Origin: Streptomyces sp. NRRL WC-3626
Lineage (GTDB): Bacteria > Actinomycetota > Actinomycetes > Streptomycetales > Streptomycetaceae
Assembly (NCBI RefSeq): GCF_000718785.1
Contig: NZ_JOCA01000033.1
Span: 1 to 64,000 of the forward strand
Length of the DNA stretch: 64,000 nucleotides
Reading direction: 5' to 3'
Shown piece after piece: positions 44,946 to 54,481 of the stretch. Numbering within the stretch: the first letter of the stretch is position 1; the number at the start of each line of letters is the position of its first letter. The position numbers were made by a program, and so were the translations under genes. The notes under the pieces are model-generated. The model saw only the letters and a program-made list of their open reading frames with translations. It was not told the origin of the DNA and did not search any database.

Positions 44946-45161
44946 ATGCAGGCCGCGCCCGTCCGCGCCACCGCCATCCCGTCCTTCACCACGGCGCTGC
45001 GCGCCGTCGAGTCGCTGCTGATGAGCGGCGGTCAGCGCACCGCCCGCCGCAACGCCTGGTCGTCGGTCCTCGAGGACCGCCGCCGCGCCAGGGACCGGGT
45101 CGAGGCGCAGCGCGTGCTCGACCTGGCCGGGATCGCCCCGTCCCCGGCCACCCGCCCCTGA
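44946..45161 (+). CDS. Small basic hypothetical protein
   Basis: A 71-residue protein, Arg/Ala-rich, helical, with ALRAVESLLMSGGQRTARRNAW as its core; no family recognised. ATG 44946 is used because GAGAGGGA lies upstream. Alternatively, translation begins leaderless at GTG 44886 (91 residues), which is exactly where the predicted transcript starts. It has no membrane or signal segment. It lies between lipA and the DUF4191 gene and may be cotranscribed with neither. Confidence 0.6.
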   Translation: MQAAPVRATAIPSFTTALRAVESLLMSGGQRTARRNAWSSVLEDRRRARDRVEAQRVLDLAGIAPSPATRP

Positions 45162-45185
45162 CCCTCCGCCCCCTCCGGGGACACG

Positions 45186-45198
45186 TAGACTTCATGTC
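45186..45198 (+). promoter_or_regulatory. Leaderless-type -10 element for the DUF4191 gene
   Basis: TAGACT at 45186-45191 precedes ATG 45199 by seven bases; there is no ribosome-binding site. Confidence 0.45.
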
Positions 45199-45903
45199 AT
45201 GGCGAGGAAGGAAACCGCAGCGGACGCTGCGAACCCCGGGCGACTGAAACAGATCGCCCTGACCTACAAGATGACCCGCAGGGCCGACAAGAAGATCGGT
45301 CTTGTACTCGCGGCTGTCGGAATCGTCACCTTCGGTGTCTTCCTCGCGATCGGTTTCTTGCTCGGATACCCCATCTATCTCGGCATCCTGGGCCTCCTGT
45401 TCGCCTTCCTCGCGACGGCGATCGTGTTCGGGCGCCGGGCCGAGCGGGCCGCCTTCGGGCAGATGGAGGGACAGCCGGGCGCCGCTGCGGCCGTGCTCGA
45501 CAACATCGGCCGGGGCTGGACGACGACTCCGGCGGTGGCGATGAACCGCAGCCAGGACGTGGTGCACCGCGCGGTCGGCAAGGCCGGCATCGTGCTGGTC
45601 GCCGAGGGCAACCCGAACCGGGTGAAGAGCCTGCTGGCCGCCGAGAAGAAGAAGATGAACCGCATCGTCGCGGACGTCCCGGTGCACGACCTGATCGTGG
45701 GCACGGGCGAGGGCCGGGTCGAGCTGAAGAAGGTCCGTACGACCATGCTCAAGCTGCCCCGCGTGCTCACCGGCCCGCAGGTCACCGCGACCAACGACCG
45801 GCTGCGCGCCCTGGGCGACCTGATGAGCAACATGCCGCTGCCGAAGGGCCCGATGCCCAAGGGCATGCGGCTCCCGAAGAGCGGCGGCCAGCGCGGCCGC
45901 TGA
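45199..45903 (+). CDS. DUF4191 family membrane protein
   Basis: A 234-residue protein. A basic cytoplasmic N-terminus (KQIALTYKMTRRADKKIG) leads into two closely spaced membrane helices (about 33-53 and 58-76), followed by a soluble domain with GRGWTTTPAVAMNRSQDVVHR and a Pro/Lys/Gly-rich basic tail. This is the actinobacterial DUF4191 architecture; function unknown. Often found beside lipA/glnA in this phylum. Confidence 0.85.
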   Translation: MARKETAADAANPGRLKQIALTYKMTRRADKKIGLVLAAVGIVTFGVFLAIGFLLGYPIYLGILGLLFAFLATAIVFGRRAERAAFGQMEGQPGAAAAVLDNIGRGWTTTPAVAMNRSQDVVHRAVGKAGIVLVAEGNPNRVKSLLAAEKKKMNRIVADVPVHDLIVGTGEGRVELKKVRTTMLKLPRVLTGPQVTATNDRLRALGDLMSNMPLPKGPMPKGMRLPKSGGQRGR

Positions 45904-45921
45904 CCCCCACCCCTTCTCCGT

Positions 45922-45969
45922 TACGACGACGGGGGCGCCGGAATCACTTCCGGCGCCCCCGTCGTCGTA
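45922..45969. terminator. Perfect 22-bp bidirectional terminator
   Basis: 45922-45943 pairs with 45948-45969 without mismatch around the loop TCAC, between the convergent DUF4191 and RDD genes. Confidence 0.9.
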
Positions 45970-45987
45970 GCGACGCGTGGACGGGTG

Positions 45988-46458
45988 TCAGACGCGGACC
46001 TCGACCGTGCGGGCCAGCCGGTCGTGCAGTCCGCGGCCGTCACGGTCCCAGACGAGGGCGGGGACGGCGAGGCACAGCAGCACCGTGCGCGCCAGTGCGC
46101 GCAGCGGCTGGACCCGGCCGGTGTCCAGGGCCACGACCCGCAGCCCGAACAGCCGCTTGCCGGGGGTGAAGCCGAGGGTGCCGACGGTGAGGACACTCAG
46201 CACCAGGAACACCAGCAGCGCCCAGTTGCCGGTCGACTGTCCGTCGTAGCCCTCGGTGATCAGGCCGTATGCGATCAGCATGCACAGACCCCAGTCCACG
46301 GCGAGGGCGCCGAGCCTGCGGCCGGGGCGTGCGATCGAGCCCGGTCCGTCCTCCGGCAGCCCCAGCTGCTCGCCCCGGTAGCCGAACTCGGCACCGGCGT
46401 CCTCCAGGGCCGCGCGGGGCCCGGAGAGCCATGATCCGATTGCTTGCCTGTTGTCCAC
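45988..46458 (-). CDS. RDD-family membrane protein
   Basis: A 156-residue protein. The N-terminal ~45 residues are soluble, then RPGRRLGALAVDWGLCMLIAYG (RDD arginine and aspartate), a second helix, GFTPGKRLFGLRVV and the C-terminal GRGLHDRLARTVE. Three helices are expected. Start GTG 46458: on the minus strand TACCGT (46465-46470) is followed by six bases and the GTG, a leaderless arrangement. It is divergent from glnA, so its promoter and the GlnR sites lie close together. Confidence 0.85.
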   Translation of the reverse strand: MDNRQAIGSWLSGPRAALEDAGAEFGYRGEQLGLPEDGPGSIARPGRRLGALAVDWGLCMLIAYGLITEGYDGQSTGNWALLVFLVLSVLTVGTLGFTPGKRLFGLRVVALDTGRVQPLRALARTVLLCLAVPALVWDRDGRGLHDRLARTVEVRV

Positions 46459-46532
46459 CCGTCCACGGTACTGCGCCCGGATATGACCACAGGACGGCGG
46501 GGTGCGTCGGGGCTACCGTGGGAGAGGGGCCG

Positions 46533-46571
46533 GTTAACTTGTGCGAAACAAATGGGTCACGCCCGAGAAAT
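46533..46571 (+). promoter_or_regulatory. GlnR-type operator of glnA (four half-sites)
   Basis: TTAAC (46534), GAAAC (46545), GTCAC (46556) and GAAAT (46567) are four 5-base half-sites spaced exactly 11 bases start to start, the arrangement described for GlnR in streptomycetes (gTnAc-n6-GaAAc repeated). A TAGGGT at 46582-46587 is the likely -10. Confidence 0.85.
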
Positions 46572-46668
46572 GACCCGTCCCTAGGGTCGAGTGCAGCGTG
46601 TGCCACCCGCACTGGCCGCACGAACGATCTACCACCCCGGCGGGACGGTCGGGAGTAGGAGGAGCTGG

Positions 46669-48078
46669 ATGTTCCAGAACGCCGACGAGGCCAAGAAGTT
46701 CATCGCGGACGAGGACGTCAAGTTCATCGACGTCCGGTTCTGCGACCTCCCGGGTGTGATGCAGCACGTCACGGTGCCTGCGGAGGCGTTCGACCCGGAC
46801 GAGGAGCTGGCCTTCGACGGGTCCTCGATCCGCGGCTTCCAGGCCATCCACGAGTCCGACATGTCGCTGCGCGCGGACCTGTCCACGGCGCGTGTCGACC
46901 CGTTCCGCCGCGACAAGACGCTGAACGTCAACTTCTTCATCCACGACCCGATCACGGGCGAGGCCTACTCCCGCGACCCGCGCAACGTGGCCCGCAAGGC
47001 CGAGGCCTACCTCGCCTCCACAGGCATCGCGGACACCGCGTTCTTCGGCCCGGAGGCCGAGTTCTACGTCTTCGACAGCGTGCGCTTCAAGACCTCGGAG
47101 AACGAGTCCTTCTACCACATCGACTCCGAGGCGGGCGCCTGGAACACCGGTGCGCTGGAGGACAACCGCGGTTACAAGGTCCGCTACAAGGGCGGCTACT
47201 TCCCGGTCCCGCCGGTCGACCACTTCGCCGACCTGCGTGCCGAGATCTCCCTGGAACTGGTCAAGTCGGGCCTTCAGGTCGAGCGCCAGCACCACGAGGT
47301 GGGCACGGCCGGCCAGGCGGAGATCAACTACAAGTTCAACACCCTGCTCGCCGCCGCCGACGACCTGCAGCTCTTCAAGTACATCGTGAAGAACGTGGCC
47401 TGGCGCAACGGCAAGACCGCGACCTTCATGCCGAAGCCGATCTTCGGTGACAACGGTTCGGGCATGCACGTCCACCAGTCGCTGTGGACGGGCGGCGAGC
47501 CGCTCTTCTACGACGAGCAGGGCTACGCCGGCCTGTCGGACACGGCCCGCTACTACATCGGCGGCATCCTGCGGCACGCCCCGTCGCTGCTGGCCTTCAC
47601 CAACCCGACGGTGAACTCGTACCACCGTCTGGTGCCGGGCTTCGAGGCGCCGGTGAACCTGGTGTACTCGCAGCGCAACCGCTCCGCCGCGATGCGTATC
47701 CCGATCACGGGCTCGAACCCGAAGGCCAAGCGCGTCGAGTTCCGCGCCCCGGACGCCTCCGGCAACCCGTACCTGGCCTTCTCGGCGCTGCTCCTGGCCG
47801 GTCTGGACGGCATCAAGAACAAGATCGAGCCGGCCGAGCCGATCGACAAGGACCTCTACGAGCTGGCTCCCGAGGAGCACGCGAACGTGGCGCAGGTCCC
47901 GACCTCCCTCGGCGCCGTCCTCGACCGCCTCGAGGCCGACCACGAGTTCCTCCTCCAGGGCGACGTCTTCACGCCGGACCTGATCGAGACGTGGATCGAC
48001 TTCAAGCGCACCAACGAGATCGCGCCGCTCCAGCTCCGCCCGCACCCGCACGAGTTCGAGCTGTACTTCGACGTGTGA
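46669..48078 (+). CDS. glnA: Glutamine synthetase type I (beta subclass)
   Basis: Makes glutamine from glutamate and ammonia with ATP. The 469-residue subunit has the family blocks FDGSSIRGF, the ATP loop and [14 protein letters not shown], and the adenylylation site Tyr397 within [11 protein letters not shown], so activity is probably controlled by a GlnE-type adenylyltransferase encoded elsewhere. ATG 46669 follows GGAGGAG. The GlnR half-sites upstream indicate nitrogen control. A strong terminator with TTTT follows. Confidence 0.97.
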   Translation: MFQNADEAKKFIADEDVKFIDVRFCDLPGVMQHVTVPAEAFDPDEELAFDGSSIRGFQAIHESDMSLRADLSTARVDPFRRDKTLNVNFFIHDPITGEAYSRDPRNVARKAEAYLASTGIADTAFFGPEAEFYVFDSVRFKTSENESFYHIDSEAGAWNTGALEDNRGYKVRYKGGYFPVPPVDHFADLRAEISLELVKSGLQVERQHHEVGTAGQAEINYKFNTLLAAADDLQLFKYIVKNVAWRNGKTATFMPKPIFGDNGSGMHVHQSLWTGGEPLFYDEQGYAGLSDTARYYIGGILRHAPSLLAFTNPTVNSYHRLVPGFEAPVNLVYSQRNRSAAMRIPITGSNPKAKRVEFRAPDASGNPYLAFSALLLAGLDGIKNKIEPAEPIDKDLYELAPEEHANVAQVPTSLGAVLDRLEADHEFLLQGDVFTPDLIETWIDFKRTNEIAPLQLRPHPHEFELYFDV

Positions 48079-48125
48079 TCCCGCCCGGGCCGGAGCGGGT
48101 GACCGCTCCCCCGGCCGATGACCGG

Positions 48126-48168
48126 GCCGCCGCCGGCACTCCTGTGGGGAGTGCCGGCGGCGGCTTTT
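48126..48168 (+). terminator. Intrinsic terminator after glnA
   Basis: A perfect 17-pair stem (48126-48142 with 48148-48164) around TGTGG, followed by TTTT. The best-formed intrinsic terminator in the window. Confidence 0.92.
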
Positions 48169-48262
48169 ACCCGGCCCGGTCCGGATGACCGGAAAGCTTC
48201 CCTCCTCACGGCCGGAGAGAGATCCTGGAACCGACACGGTTGTTCGAGAGAAGGTCACGGGG

Positions 48263-48520
48263 ATGTCCGAAAGGCACGACGACGAGCGCGAGTTCGACAT
48301 CAAGTGGGCGGACGGCGCCGTGCACAAGGAGCCGTCGGCGCGAGCCAGGATGCTCGCCGCCCGCTGGAAGGACAACCCGCCCGGACCGGTCCCGTTCCGT
48401 GGTGAGCCGGAGCACAGGGGATCGGCCGGGCGCTCGTCATGGGTGTCGACGGCCGTGGTGCTCGGGTCCGTCGCCGCGGTGATCGTGCTGCTCGGGTACT
48501 TCAACTTCCGGCCGTACTGA
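48263..48520 (+). CDS. Small tail-anchored membrane protein
   Basis: An 85-residue protein: charged soluble N-terminus (DIKWADGAVHKEPSARARML), an arginine-rich middle, and one C-terminal membrane helix (about 62-80, STAVVLGSVAAVIVLLGY) with only six residues outside. Function unknown. ATG 48263 follows ACGGGG; GAGAAGG is slightly farther. It has its own message after the glnA terminator. Confidence 0.72.
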   Translation: MSERHDDEREFDIKWADGAVHKEPSARARMLAARWKDNPPGPVPFRGEPEHRGSAGRSSWVSTAVVLGSVAAVIVLLGYFNFRPY

Positions 48521-48603
48521 TCCCCGCGACGCCGCCCGCTCACCGGCCCCGGCGCGCGTACCCCGGCCGTCCGTCTCCCGCCCGGGTCCCCGCCGGACAG
48601 GCC

Positions 48604-51168
48604 CTAGTCGGACCCGGCGACGGCGACCGTCGGTGAGGTCCGGGAGGCGCGGAGGGCGGGCGCCATGCCCGCGGCGGCGGTCACCAGGACGAGGACGGTG
48701 AGGACCGCCGCGAGCTGCCCGGCCGGCACACTGAACGGGGCGCCGGTCTCGGCGACACGGACCACCAGCCAGGAGTACGGCAGGGCGAGGGCCAGTCCGA
48801 GGACTCCGCCCAGTACGCCGTAGAGCGCGCACTCCAGCGTGACCATGCGGTGCACGGCCGCGCCGCCGAGGCCCAGGGCCCGCAGCAGCCCGAACTCACG
48901 TGTGCGTTCGACGACGGTGAGGCTCGCCGTAGTGGCGACTCCGACGACCGCCACCAGGACGGTGAGCCCCAGCACCATGATCACTGTCGTGGCCATCGTC
49001 CGCAGGTCGTCCTGCTCACCGCCCTGCCCCGCCGGGTCCTCCGCGATGACCCGCCCCTCGCCGCGCCGCGGACCCGTCAGCGTCTCGGTGATGGCCCGCC
49101 GCGCGCGTATCCGGCCCTGGGCGCCGTCCTCGGAGGCGTCGGCGGTGACCGCGGTGGGCGCGGCGTCCGCTCCCATACGGGTGAGGTCCCCGGCGGGGAC
49201 GAAGAAGTCGCCGCCGTAGGGCCCCGCTCCGGGCAGCGTCGCCGCCACGGTGAGCCGGACGGGGCGTCCCTCGAAGGTCAGCGTCACGCGGTCACCGGCC
49301 CGGACGCCGAGCCGGTGGGCGTGGTCGGCGTCCACCACGACGTGGGCGGGTCCGAGGCGGTCGAGGGAGCCAGTGCGGGCGGTCAGGCCCACGCCGGAGC
49401 GGACGGCGGTGAGGTCGAGGTCGGAGACCGTCGCGCTGCGGGTGCTCTCGACGACCTCGGCCGTGCGGAACGCGGTCACGTCGACGAGTCCGGGGTGGGA
49501 GGCCAGATCGGCGGCCAGCGACCGGTCCAGCGTCCCGCCGTCCCTCGCGTACAGGCGGAAGTCGGCGGGGGCCTCCACCGCCTGCCGGTACCGCTCGTAG
49601 GCGTTCAGGGAGGCGAGGCAGGTCAGCGTCGAGCCGACCAGGCAGACGCCGAGGGCGACGACGACCGAGACCGAGGCCGCCCGGCCCGGCGCACCCCCGA
49701 CGCCCGCGACCGCGAGGCGGCCGGCCGCACCGGTGCGGCGCAACGGGACGGCGACGGCCGACAGCACCGGCCGGACCAGCCGGGGTCCGAGGGCGATCAG
49801 GGCCAGGAAGGCCAGCCCGCCCGAGAGCACCACGACGGTCAGCGCGGCGAACCGGTCGTAGTCCGTGTCGCCCGGCCGGGGCAGTGCGGTGTACTGCCGC
49901 CAGGCCAGGAGCGCGGCGCCCGCCGCACAGAGCAGTCCCAGCAGGGTCCGGCCGATGCCGTTCGCCGGGCCCTCCCCGGACGCCGCGCTGCGCAGGGCCT
50001 GCAGCGGGGAGACCCGGGAGGCGGTCAGGGACGGGGCCAGGACGGCGAGGACCGCGAGGAGACCGGTGCCGAGCACGGTGAGCACGGCCTCGGCCGGCGG
50101 GAGGTGGGACGGGACGGACAGATCGTGCCCGAACCGTCCGGCGACCGCGGGGACGAGCAGCCCGCAGCCCCAGGCCGCCGACACACCGGTCGCGCCGGCC
50201 AGCAGTCCGACCACCGCCCCTTCGGTGACGAGCGCGGCGGCGAGCCTGCGCGGGGTCGCCCCGATGGCACGCAGCAGCGCCAGCTGGCGCACGCGCCGTG
50301 CGAAGACGATGCGGAAGGTGGAGGTCGCGACGAGCACCGCCGCGCCGACCGCGACGGCGAGGAAGACGTCGACCAGTTCCAGGGTGTCCTTCGCCTCCGC
50401 CACCGCCTGGCGGGCCTCCTCCTGCCGCACCTCGTCCCCGGACCGCACCCGCGCTCCGGGCACCGTCTGCCGGATCCGCTCCGCCAGCCGTGCCGGATCC
50501 GCCGGCGCGGCGGCCGCGGCGCCGGTGCGGATGTCGACGCGGGAGTAGCCGGACGCGCCGAGCAGCTTCCCGAGCTGAGGGGCGGGGGCGTACCCCGTGG
50601 GCTCCGCGTCGTTCGTGGCGGTGCTGCGGACGATGCCGCTGACCCGGACCGTGACACGTCGGGTGATCTCGCCGTCGGGTGCGGGCCGCAGCAGGGTGAG
50701 CGGCGAGCCCGGGGCGAGATCGTATTCCCGCGCCGCCCGGGTGTCGACGGCGAGCCGGCCCGGCCCGGAGGGGTAGGTGCCCTCGATCAGGCGGACCTCC
50801 GCCAGGGCGCCGGTGCCGGGGTCCGCGGACAGCGCGAGGTAGCGTTCCACGGCGCTGCCGTCCAGCGGGGTGCCTCCGTCGAGCCGGCCGACGGCCTCGG
50901 TGACTCCGGGCGTCGCGCGGATCTCGCGGAGGCGGTCCTCGCCGATGCCCTCGCCGCCGCCCGGTTCGACCACCAGCGACACCGCTTCGGGTGTCCCGCG
51001 GAAGTTCTCGACGACGGTCGCGGTGATGATCTGCTGGGCCGTGACGGTCCCGAAGACGACGAACGCGGCGATCAGCAGCGACAGTCCGGTCGCCGCGAAC
51101 CGTCCGGGCCGCCGCAGCAGCTCCGCCACCTGGGAGCCCAGGACGGTCGCGCGCCAGGGGTTCCTCAT
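48604..51168 (-). CDS. ABC transporter permease, FtsX/MacB type
   Basis: An 854-residue permease with ten or so membrane helices: one N-terminal helix, a large extracellular domain (about 45-255), three helices with an FtsX domain, a four-helix centre, a second extracellular region and a C-terminal FtsX domain (RTREFGLLRALGLGG). The layout is of DUF214/FtsX exporters for peptides or lipids. Start ATG 51168 overlaps the stop of the ATPase gene by four bases (ATGA). The substrate is unknown; a two-component system follows upstream. Confidence 0.93.
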   Translation of the reverse strand: MRNPWRATVLGSQVAELLRRPGRFAATGLSLLIAAFVVFGTVTAQQIITATVVENFRGTPEAVSLVVEPGGGEGIGEDRLREIRATPGVTEAVGRLDGGTPLDGSAVERYLALSADPGTGALAEVRLIEGTYPSGPGRLAVDTRAAREYDLAPGSPLTLLRPAPDGEITRRVTVRVSGIVRSTATNDAEPTGYAPAPQLGKLLGASGYSRVDIRTGAAAAAPADPARLAERIRQTVPGARVRSGDEVRQEEARQAVAEAKDTLELVDVFLAVAVGAAVLVATSTFRIVFARRVRQLALLRAIGATPRRLAAALVTEGAVVGLLAGATGVSAAWGCGLLVPAVAGRFGHDLSVPSHLPPAEAVLTVLGTGLLAVLAVLAPSLTASRVSPLQALRSAASGEGPANGIGRTLLGLLCAAGAALLAWRQYTALPRPGDTDYDRFAALTVVVLSGGLAFLALIALGPRLVRPVLSAVAVPLRRTGAAGRLAVAGVGGAPGRAASVSVVVALGVCLVGSTLTCLASLNAYERYRQAVEAPADFRLYARDGGTLDRSLAADLASHPGLVDVTAFRTAEVVESTRSATVSDLDLTAVRSGVGLTARTGSLDRLGPAHVVVDADHAHRLGVRAGDRVTLTFEGRPVRLTVAATLPGAGPYGGDFFVPAGDLTRMGADAAPTAVTADASEDGAQGRIRARRAITETLTGPRRGEGRVIAEDPAGQGGEQDDLRTMATTVIMVLGLTVLVAVVGVATTASLTVVERTREFGLLRALGLGGAAVHRMVTLECALYGVLGGVLGLALALPYSWLVVRVAETGAPFSVPAGQLAAVLTVLVLVTAAAGMAPALRASRTSPTVAVAGSD

Positions 51169-51935
51169 CGCCGCCCCGCCCCGATGCCGGTGCCGAGTGC
51201 GGCGGCCCGCCCGGTGGGGGCGACGTCCTCGTCCTGGACGACTCGTCCGTCCGCGAGGGTCAGCACCCGGTCCGCGTACCGCGCCGCCGCGGGGTCGTGG
51301 GTGACCATGACGACCGTCTGGTCGAGCTCGTCCACGGACCGGCGCAGCATGGTGAGGACTTCGGCACCGGCCCGGGAGTCGAGGTTGCCGGTGGGTTCGT
51401 CGGCGAAGACCACGGCGGGCCGGGCCACCAGCGCGCGGGCCACGGCGACCCGCTGCTGCTGACCGCCGGACAGTTCGGCGGGCCGGTGCGACATCCGGTG
51501 GGCGATGCCGAGGACGTCGCAGAGGTGGTCCACCCGGTCGCGGTCGGGTCGCCCGCCGGACATGGTGACGGGCAGCACGATGTTCTCGTAGGCCGTCAGC
51601 TGCGGCAGCAGGTTGAAGGACTGGAAGACGAACCCGACGCGTCTGCGGCGCACCCGGGTCAGCTGCCGGTCGGACAGCCCGGTGATCTCCGTTCCGTCCA
51701 GGACGATACTGCCGGAGGTGACGGTGTCGAGTCCGGCGACGCAGTGCATCAGGGTCGACTTGCCCGACCCGGAGGGGCCGACGACGGCGGTGAAGCGGGC
51801 GCGCCGGATGCCGACGGACACCCCGTCGAGGGCCCGCACCTCGGTGGTGCCCTGACGGTAGGTCTTCGTCAGGGCGGTGGCGGTGATGACGTCGTCGTCC
51901 GGTGCGCGGCCGCGGGCGGCGGTGTGGACGGCCAT
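51165..51935 (-). CDS. ABC transporter ATPase (LolD/MacB type)
   Basis: A 256-residue nucleotide-binding subunit: Walker A GPSGSGKST, Q-loop FVFQSFNLLPQ, signature ELSGGQQQRVAVARAL, Walker B VVFADEPTGNLDS and the switch His (VTHD). The N-terminal 20 residues are variable. ATG 51935 has CGGAGA eight bases upstream. It is between the small membrane protein and the permease in one operon. Confidence 0.95.
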   Translation of the reverse strand: MAVHTAARGRAPDDDVITATALTKTYRQGTTEVRALDGVSVGIRRARFTAVVGPSGSGKSTLMHCVAGLDTVTSGSIVLDGTEITGLSDRQLTRVRRRRVGFVFQSFNLLPQLTAYENIVLPVTMSGGRPDRDRVDHLCDVLGIAHRMSHRPAELSGGQQQRVAVARALVARPAVVFADEPTGNLDSRAGAEVLTMLRRSVDELDQTVVMVTHDPAAARYADRVLTLADGRVVQDEDVAPTGRAAALGTGIGAGRR

Positions 51936-51958
51936 GGGGGCGGTCTCCGCGATCCGGG

Positions 51959-52390
51959 TCAGGCGCCGAGCGGCGGCATGGACAGGGTGACGCCGGAGTC
52001 CGAGCAGTGGCCCCGCGCCTCTTCCTCGAGGTCTTTCACATCCTTCGCGGACGGCGCCTCGGGGGACTTCTGGGCGGTCGCGAGCGCCCACCCCTCGTAG
52101 CGGGAGACCTTGGCCCCGAGGTAGCCGTCCTTCATCTGCGCGCGGCGCTCGTCGCCGGTCTTCTTCCACCACGTCCGCGCGTCCGGCGCGGGGCCGGTGG
52201 AGATCTCCTCGGCCTCGGTGATGATGCGCTGCGCCATGCGGCAGTCGGCGGCGGACGCCTGGCTGAGCTCGTCGCGGTCCAGCCACCAGTAGCCCCCGCC
52301 GGCGACCAGGGTCCCGGCGATCACGGCGGTGGCCGCGCCGATGACGAGACGGGTCCGCTTGCGCTTCGGGGTGGTGGGCGTGGTGTTCAT
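51959..52390 (-). CDS. Small membrane-anchored extracellular protein of the ABC operon
   Basis: A 143-residue protein: basic start (TTPTTPKRKRTR), one membrane helix (about 15-36), then an extracellular domain of charged helices with three cysteines. No family recognised. ATG 52390 follows GGAGGA. It lies 23 bases upstream of the ATPase gene, so it is probably an accessory subunit or a sensor of the exporter, an inference from position only. Confidence 0.75.
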   Translation of the reverse strand: MNTTPTTPKRKRTRLVIGAATAVIAGTLVAGGGYWWLDRDELSQASAADCRMAQRIITEAEEISTGPAPDARTWWKKTGDERRAQMKDGYLGAKVSRYEGWALATAQKSPEAPSAKDVKDLEEEARGHCSDSGVTLSMPPLGA

Positions 52391-52559
52391 CGGGTCCTCC
52401 GGTGTCTTCTCGGCCGCGTTCGGCGACAGTGAGAAGTCTGGATTCCGGCGGCCCGCCGCACATCGGCCACGGATTCGAGATCGGACACCGCGGATCTGGC
52501 ACACCGGACCGGGGGATCCTGCGCCCCCGGGTGCAGAAGCCGGGGGCGCTCGTGCACCC

Positions 52560-53237
52560 TCAGGGGGAGGGACGGACCAGCCCGGACTCATAGGCGAACA
52601 CGACGGCCTGGGCACGGTCCCGCAGGTGCAGTTTGGCCATGAGGTTGCCCAGGTGCGTCTTCACCGTGGCCTCCGCGACGTAGAGGTCCCCCGCGATCTC
52701 GGCGTTGGACCGCCCCCGGGCGACCAGGGCGAGCACGTCGCGCTCGCGCGCGGTGAGGGCGTCCAGCCGTTCGGCCTGTCCGTTCGCCGGCGCGAGCCGT
52801 TCCGAGACCCGGTCGAGGAGCAGCCGGGTGATGCGCGGCGCCACCACCGACTCCCCCGCGGCCAGGACCCGGATGGCGTTCACGACCTCCGCGGCCGGGG
52901 CGTTCTTCAGCAGGAAGCCGCCGGCTCCGGCGCGCAGCGCCGCGAAGGCGTCCTCGTCGTTGTCGAAGGTGGTCAGCACCAGCACGCCGGGCGGAGTGTC
53001 CCACCGCATCAGCTGTTCCGTGGCCTGGATGCCGTCCATGACGGGCATGCGGATGTCCATGATGACGACGTCCGCATCGACCTTCCGCAGCAGGTCGAGG
53101 GCGTCCGCCCCGTTCTCCGCCTCTCCGACGACGTCGATGTCGTCCTGGCCGGCCAGGACCATGGAGAAGCCGGCCCGGATCAGGGGCTGGTCGTCCACGA
53201 CGACCACGCGGATCGGTCCGTCTGCCTGTGCCATCAT
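52560..53237 (-). CDS. NarL/LuxR-family response regulator
   Basis: A 225-residue regulator with receiver domain (phospho-Asp61 in VVIMDIRMPV) and a LuxR helix-turn-helix (LTARERDVLALVARGRSNAEIA). Start ATG 53237 overlaps the stop codon of the kinase (ATGA), which decides between two adjacent ATG codons. It lies 169 bases upstream of the ABC operon on the same strand and probably controls it. Confidence 0.93.
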   Translation of the reverse strand: MMAQADGPIRVVVVDDQPLIRAGFSMVLAGQDDIDVVGEAENGADALDLLRKVDADVVIMDIRMPVMDGIQATEQLMRWDTPPGVLVLTTFDNDEDAFAALRAGAGGFLLKNAPAAEVVNAIRVLAAGESVVAPRITRLLLDRVSERLAPANGQAERLDALTARERDVLALVARGRSNAEIAGDLYVAEATVKTHLGNLMAKLHLRDRAQAVVFAYESGLVRPSP

Positions 53238-54481
53238 GCCGTCCTTGTCGGGATCGAGGCGTGTACGTGCCATCCGCTGCCGAGCCGGGGGCCGGCCTCG
53301 AAGGTGCCGCCGGCGAGTTCCGCCCGCTCCCGCATCCCCACGAGTCCGTTCCCCCCGGTGCGGCCGCCGACGCCGCTGCCCGCGAGGGTGCCCGCTCCGT
53401 CGTCGGTCACGTCGACCAGCAGTGCGCCCCGCTCCTCGCGGAGCCGGATGTCGACCCCGGCCCCGGCTCCGGCGTGGCGGAGCACGTTGGTGAGGCACTC
53501 CTGGACGATGCGGAAGGCCGTCATCTCCTCCGCCGGCGACAGCCGTCCCTCACCGACCTCGACCGACACGTCCACGGTCAGCCCGGCGGCCCGTGCGCGG
53601 TCGGCGACGACCTTGATCTCGTCGAGGGTGATCAGGCGCCGTGGCGGTCCGCCGTCGGCGGGGTCCGGGGTGCCGGAGTCCGGGTTTCCCTCGCGCAGTA
53701 CCCGGACGATGCGGTGCATGTCGTCGATGGCGTCCCGGCCCGTGGCGGCGATCGTCCTCAGCGCGGATTCGGCCATGTCCGGCGACTTGCGCAGCACGGA
53801 TCCGGCGCCGTCGGCCTGAAGGATCATCACGGCCAGGCTGTGTGCCACCACATCGTGCAGTTCACGGGCGATCTCGGCCCGCTCGCGGGTCGCGGCCAGC
53901 CGGACCCGCTGCTCCTGTTCCCGCTCGGCGTGCCAGGCGCGGGCCGCCTGGCTCTCGGCGTAGAGGCGCCGTGTGTGCAGGGCGAAGGCCGTGAGCCAGA
54001 CCGTCAGCGTCAGCCCCCAGTAGATGAGCAGCATCTGGAGGTCGACGAACGGCTCGATGCCGCCGGCGGGTATCCCCACCGTCCCGGCCGCCGGGGCCAG
54101 CAGCACCGCGGCGCCCGCGAGGTACGGCATCCAGGTGGTCCGGGAGTGGTGGACGACCGACATCATGGCGAACAGCACGGCCACGTCGTACGAGGCGGGC
54201 GCCGAGGCCAGCTCGAAGTCCGGCAGTTCGGACAGGGCGAACTGGACGGCACCCAGCGCCAGCACGACCGCCATCACCGTGCCGGGGAACCGCCTGCGGG
54301 CCAGCAAACTCAGGGCCATCAGACCGCCCAGGAGCAGGTCGTGGTCGGCGCTGTAGTACTCCGCCGCCACCAGGACCACCAGGGCGATACCGAGGTCGCA
54401 CGCCCGGGCGACGGCGCGGCCGTACCGGCCGGACGGCGTCATCCAGGACGACGGGACCGAAACCGTCCTCTGCTCAGCCAA
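53234..54481 (-). CDS. Sensor histidine kinase, HisKA_3 type
   Basis: A 415-residue kinase: four to six membrane helices (about 25-155), HisKA_3 with the phosphoacceptor His209 (ARELHDVVAHSLAVM) and a C-terminal ATPase domain (ECLTNVLRHAG, GGNGLVGMRER). The start is TTG 54481, preceded by GAAAGG at eight bases; ATG 54442 is an alternative without a clear site. The 4-base overlap with the regulator gene makes them a pair. Confidence 0.9.
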   Translation of the reverse strand: MAEQRTVSVPSSWMTPSGRYGRAVARACDLGIALVVLVAAEYYSADHDLLLGGLMALSLLARRRFPGTVMAVVLALGAVQFALSELPDFELASAPASYDVAVLFAMMSVVHHSRTTWMPYLAGAAVLLAPAAGTVGIPAGGIEPFVDLQMLLIYWGLTLTVWLTAFALHTRRLYAESQAARAWHAEREQEQRVRLAATRERAEIARELHDVVAHSLAVMILQADGAGSVLRKSPDMAESALRTIAATGRDAIDDMHRIVRVLREGNPDSGTPDPADGGPPRRLITLDEIKVVADRARAAGLTVDVSVEVGEGRLSPAEEMTAFRIVQECLTNVLRHAGAGAGVDIRLREERGALLVDVTDDGAGTLAGSGVGGRTGGNGLVGMRERAELAGGTFEAGPRLGSGWHVHASIPTRTA

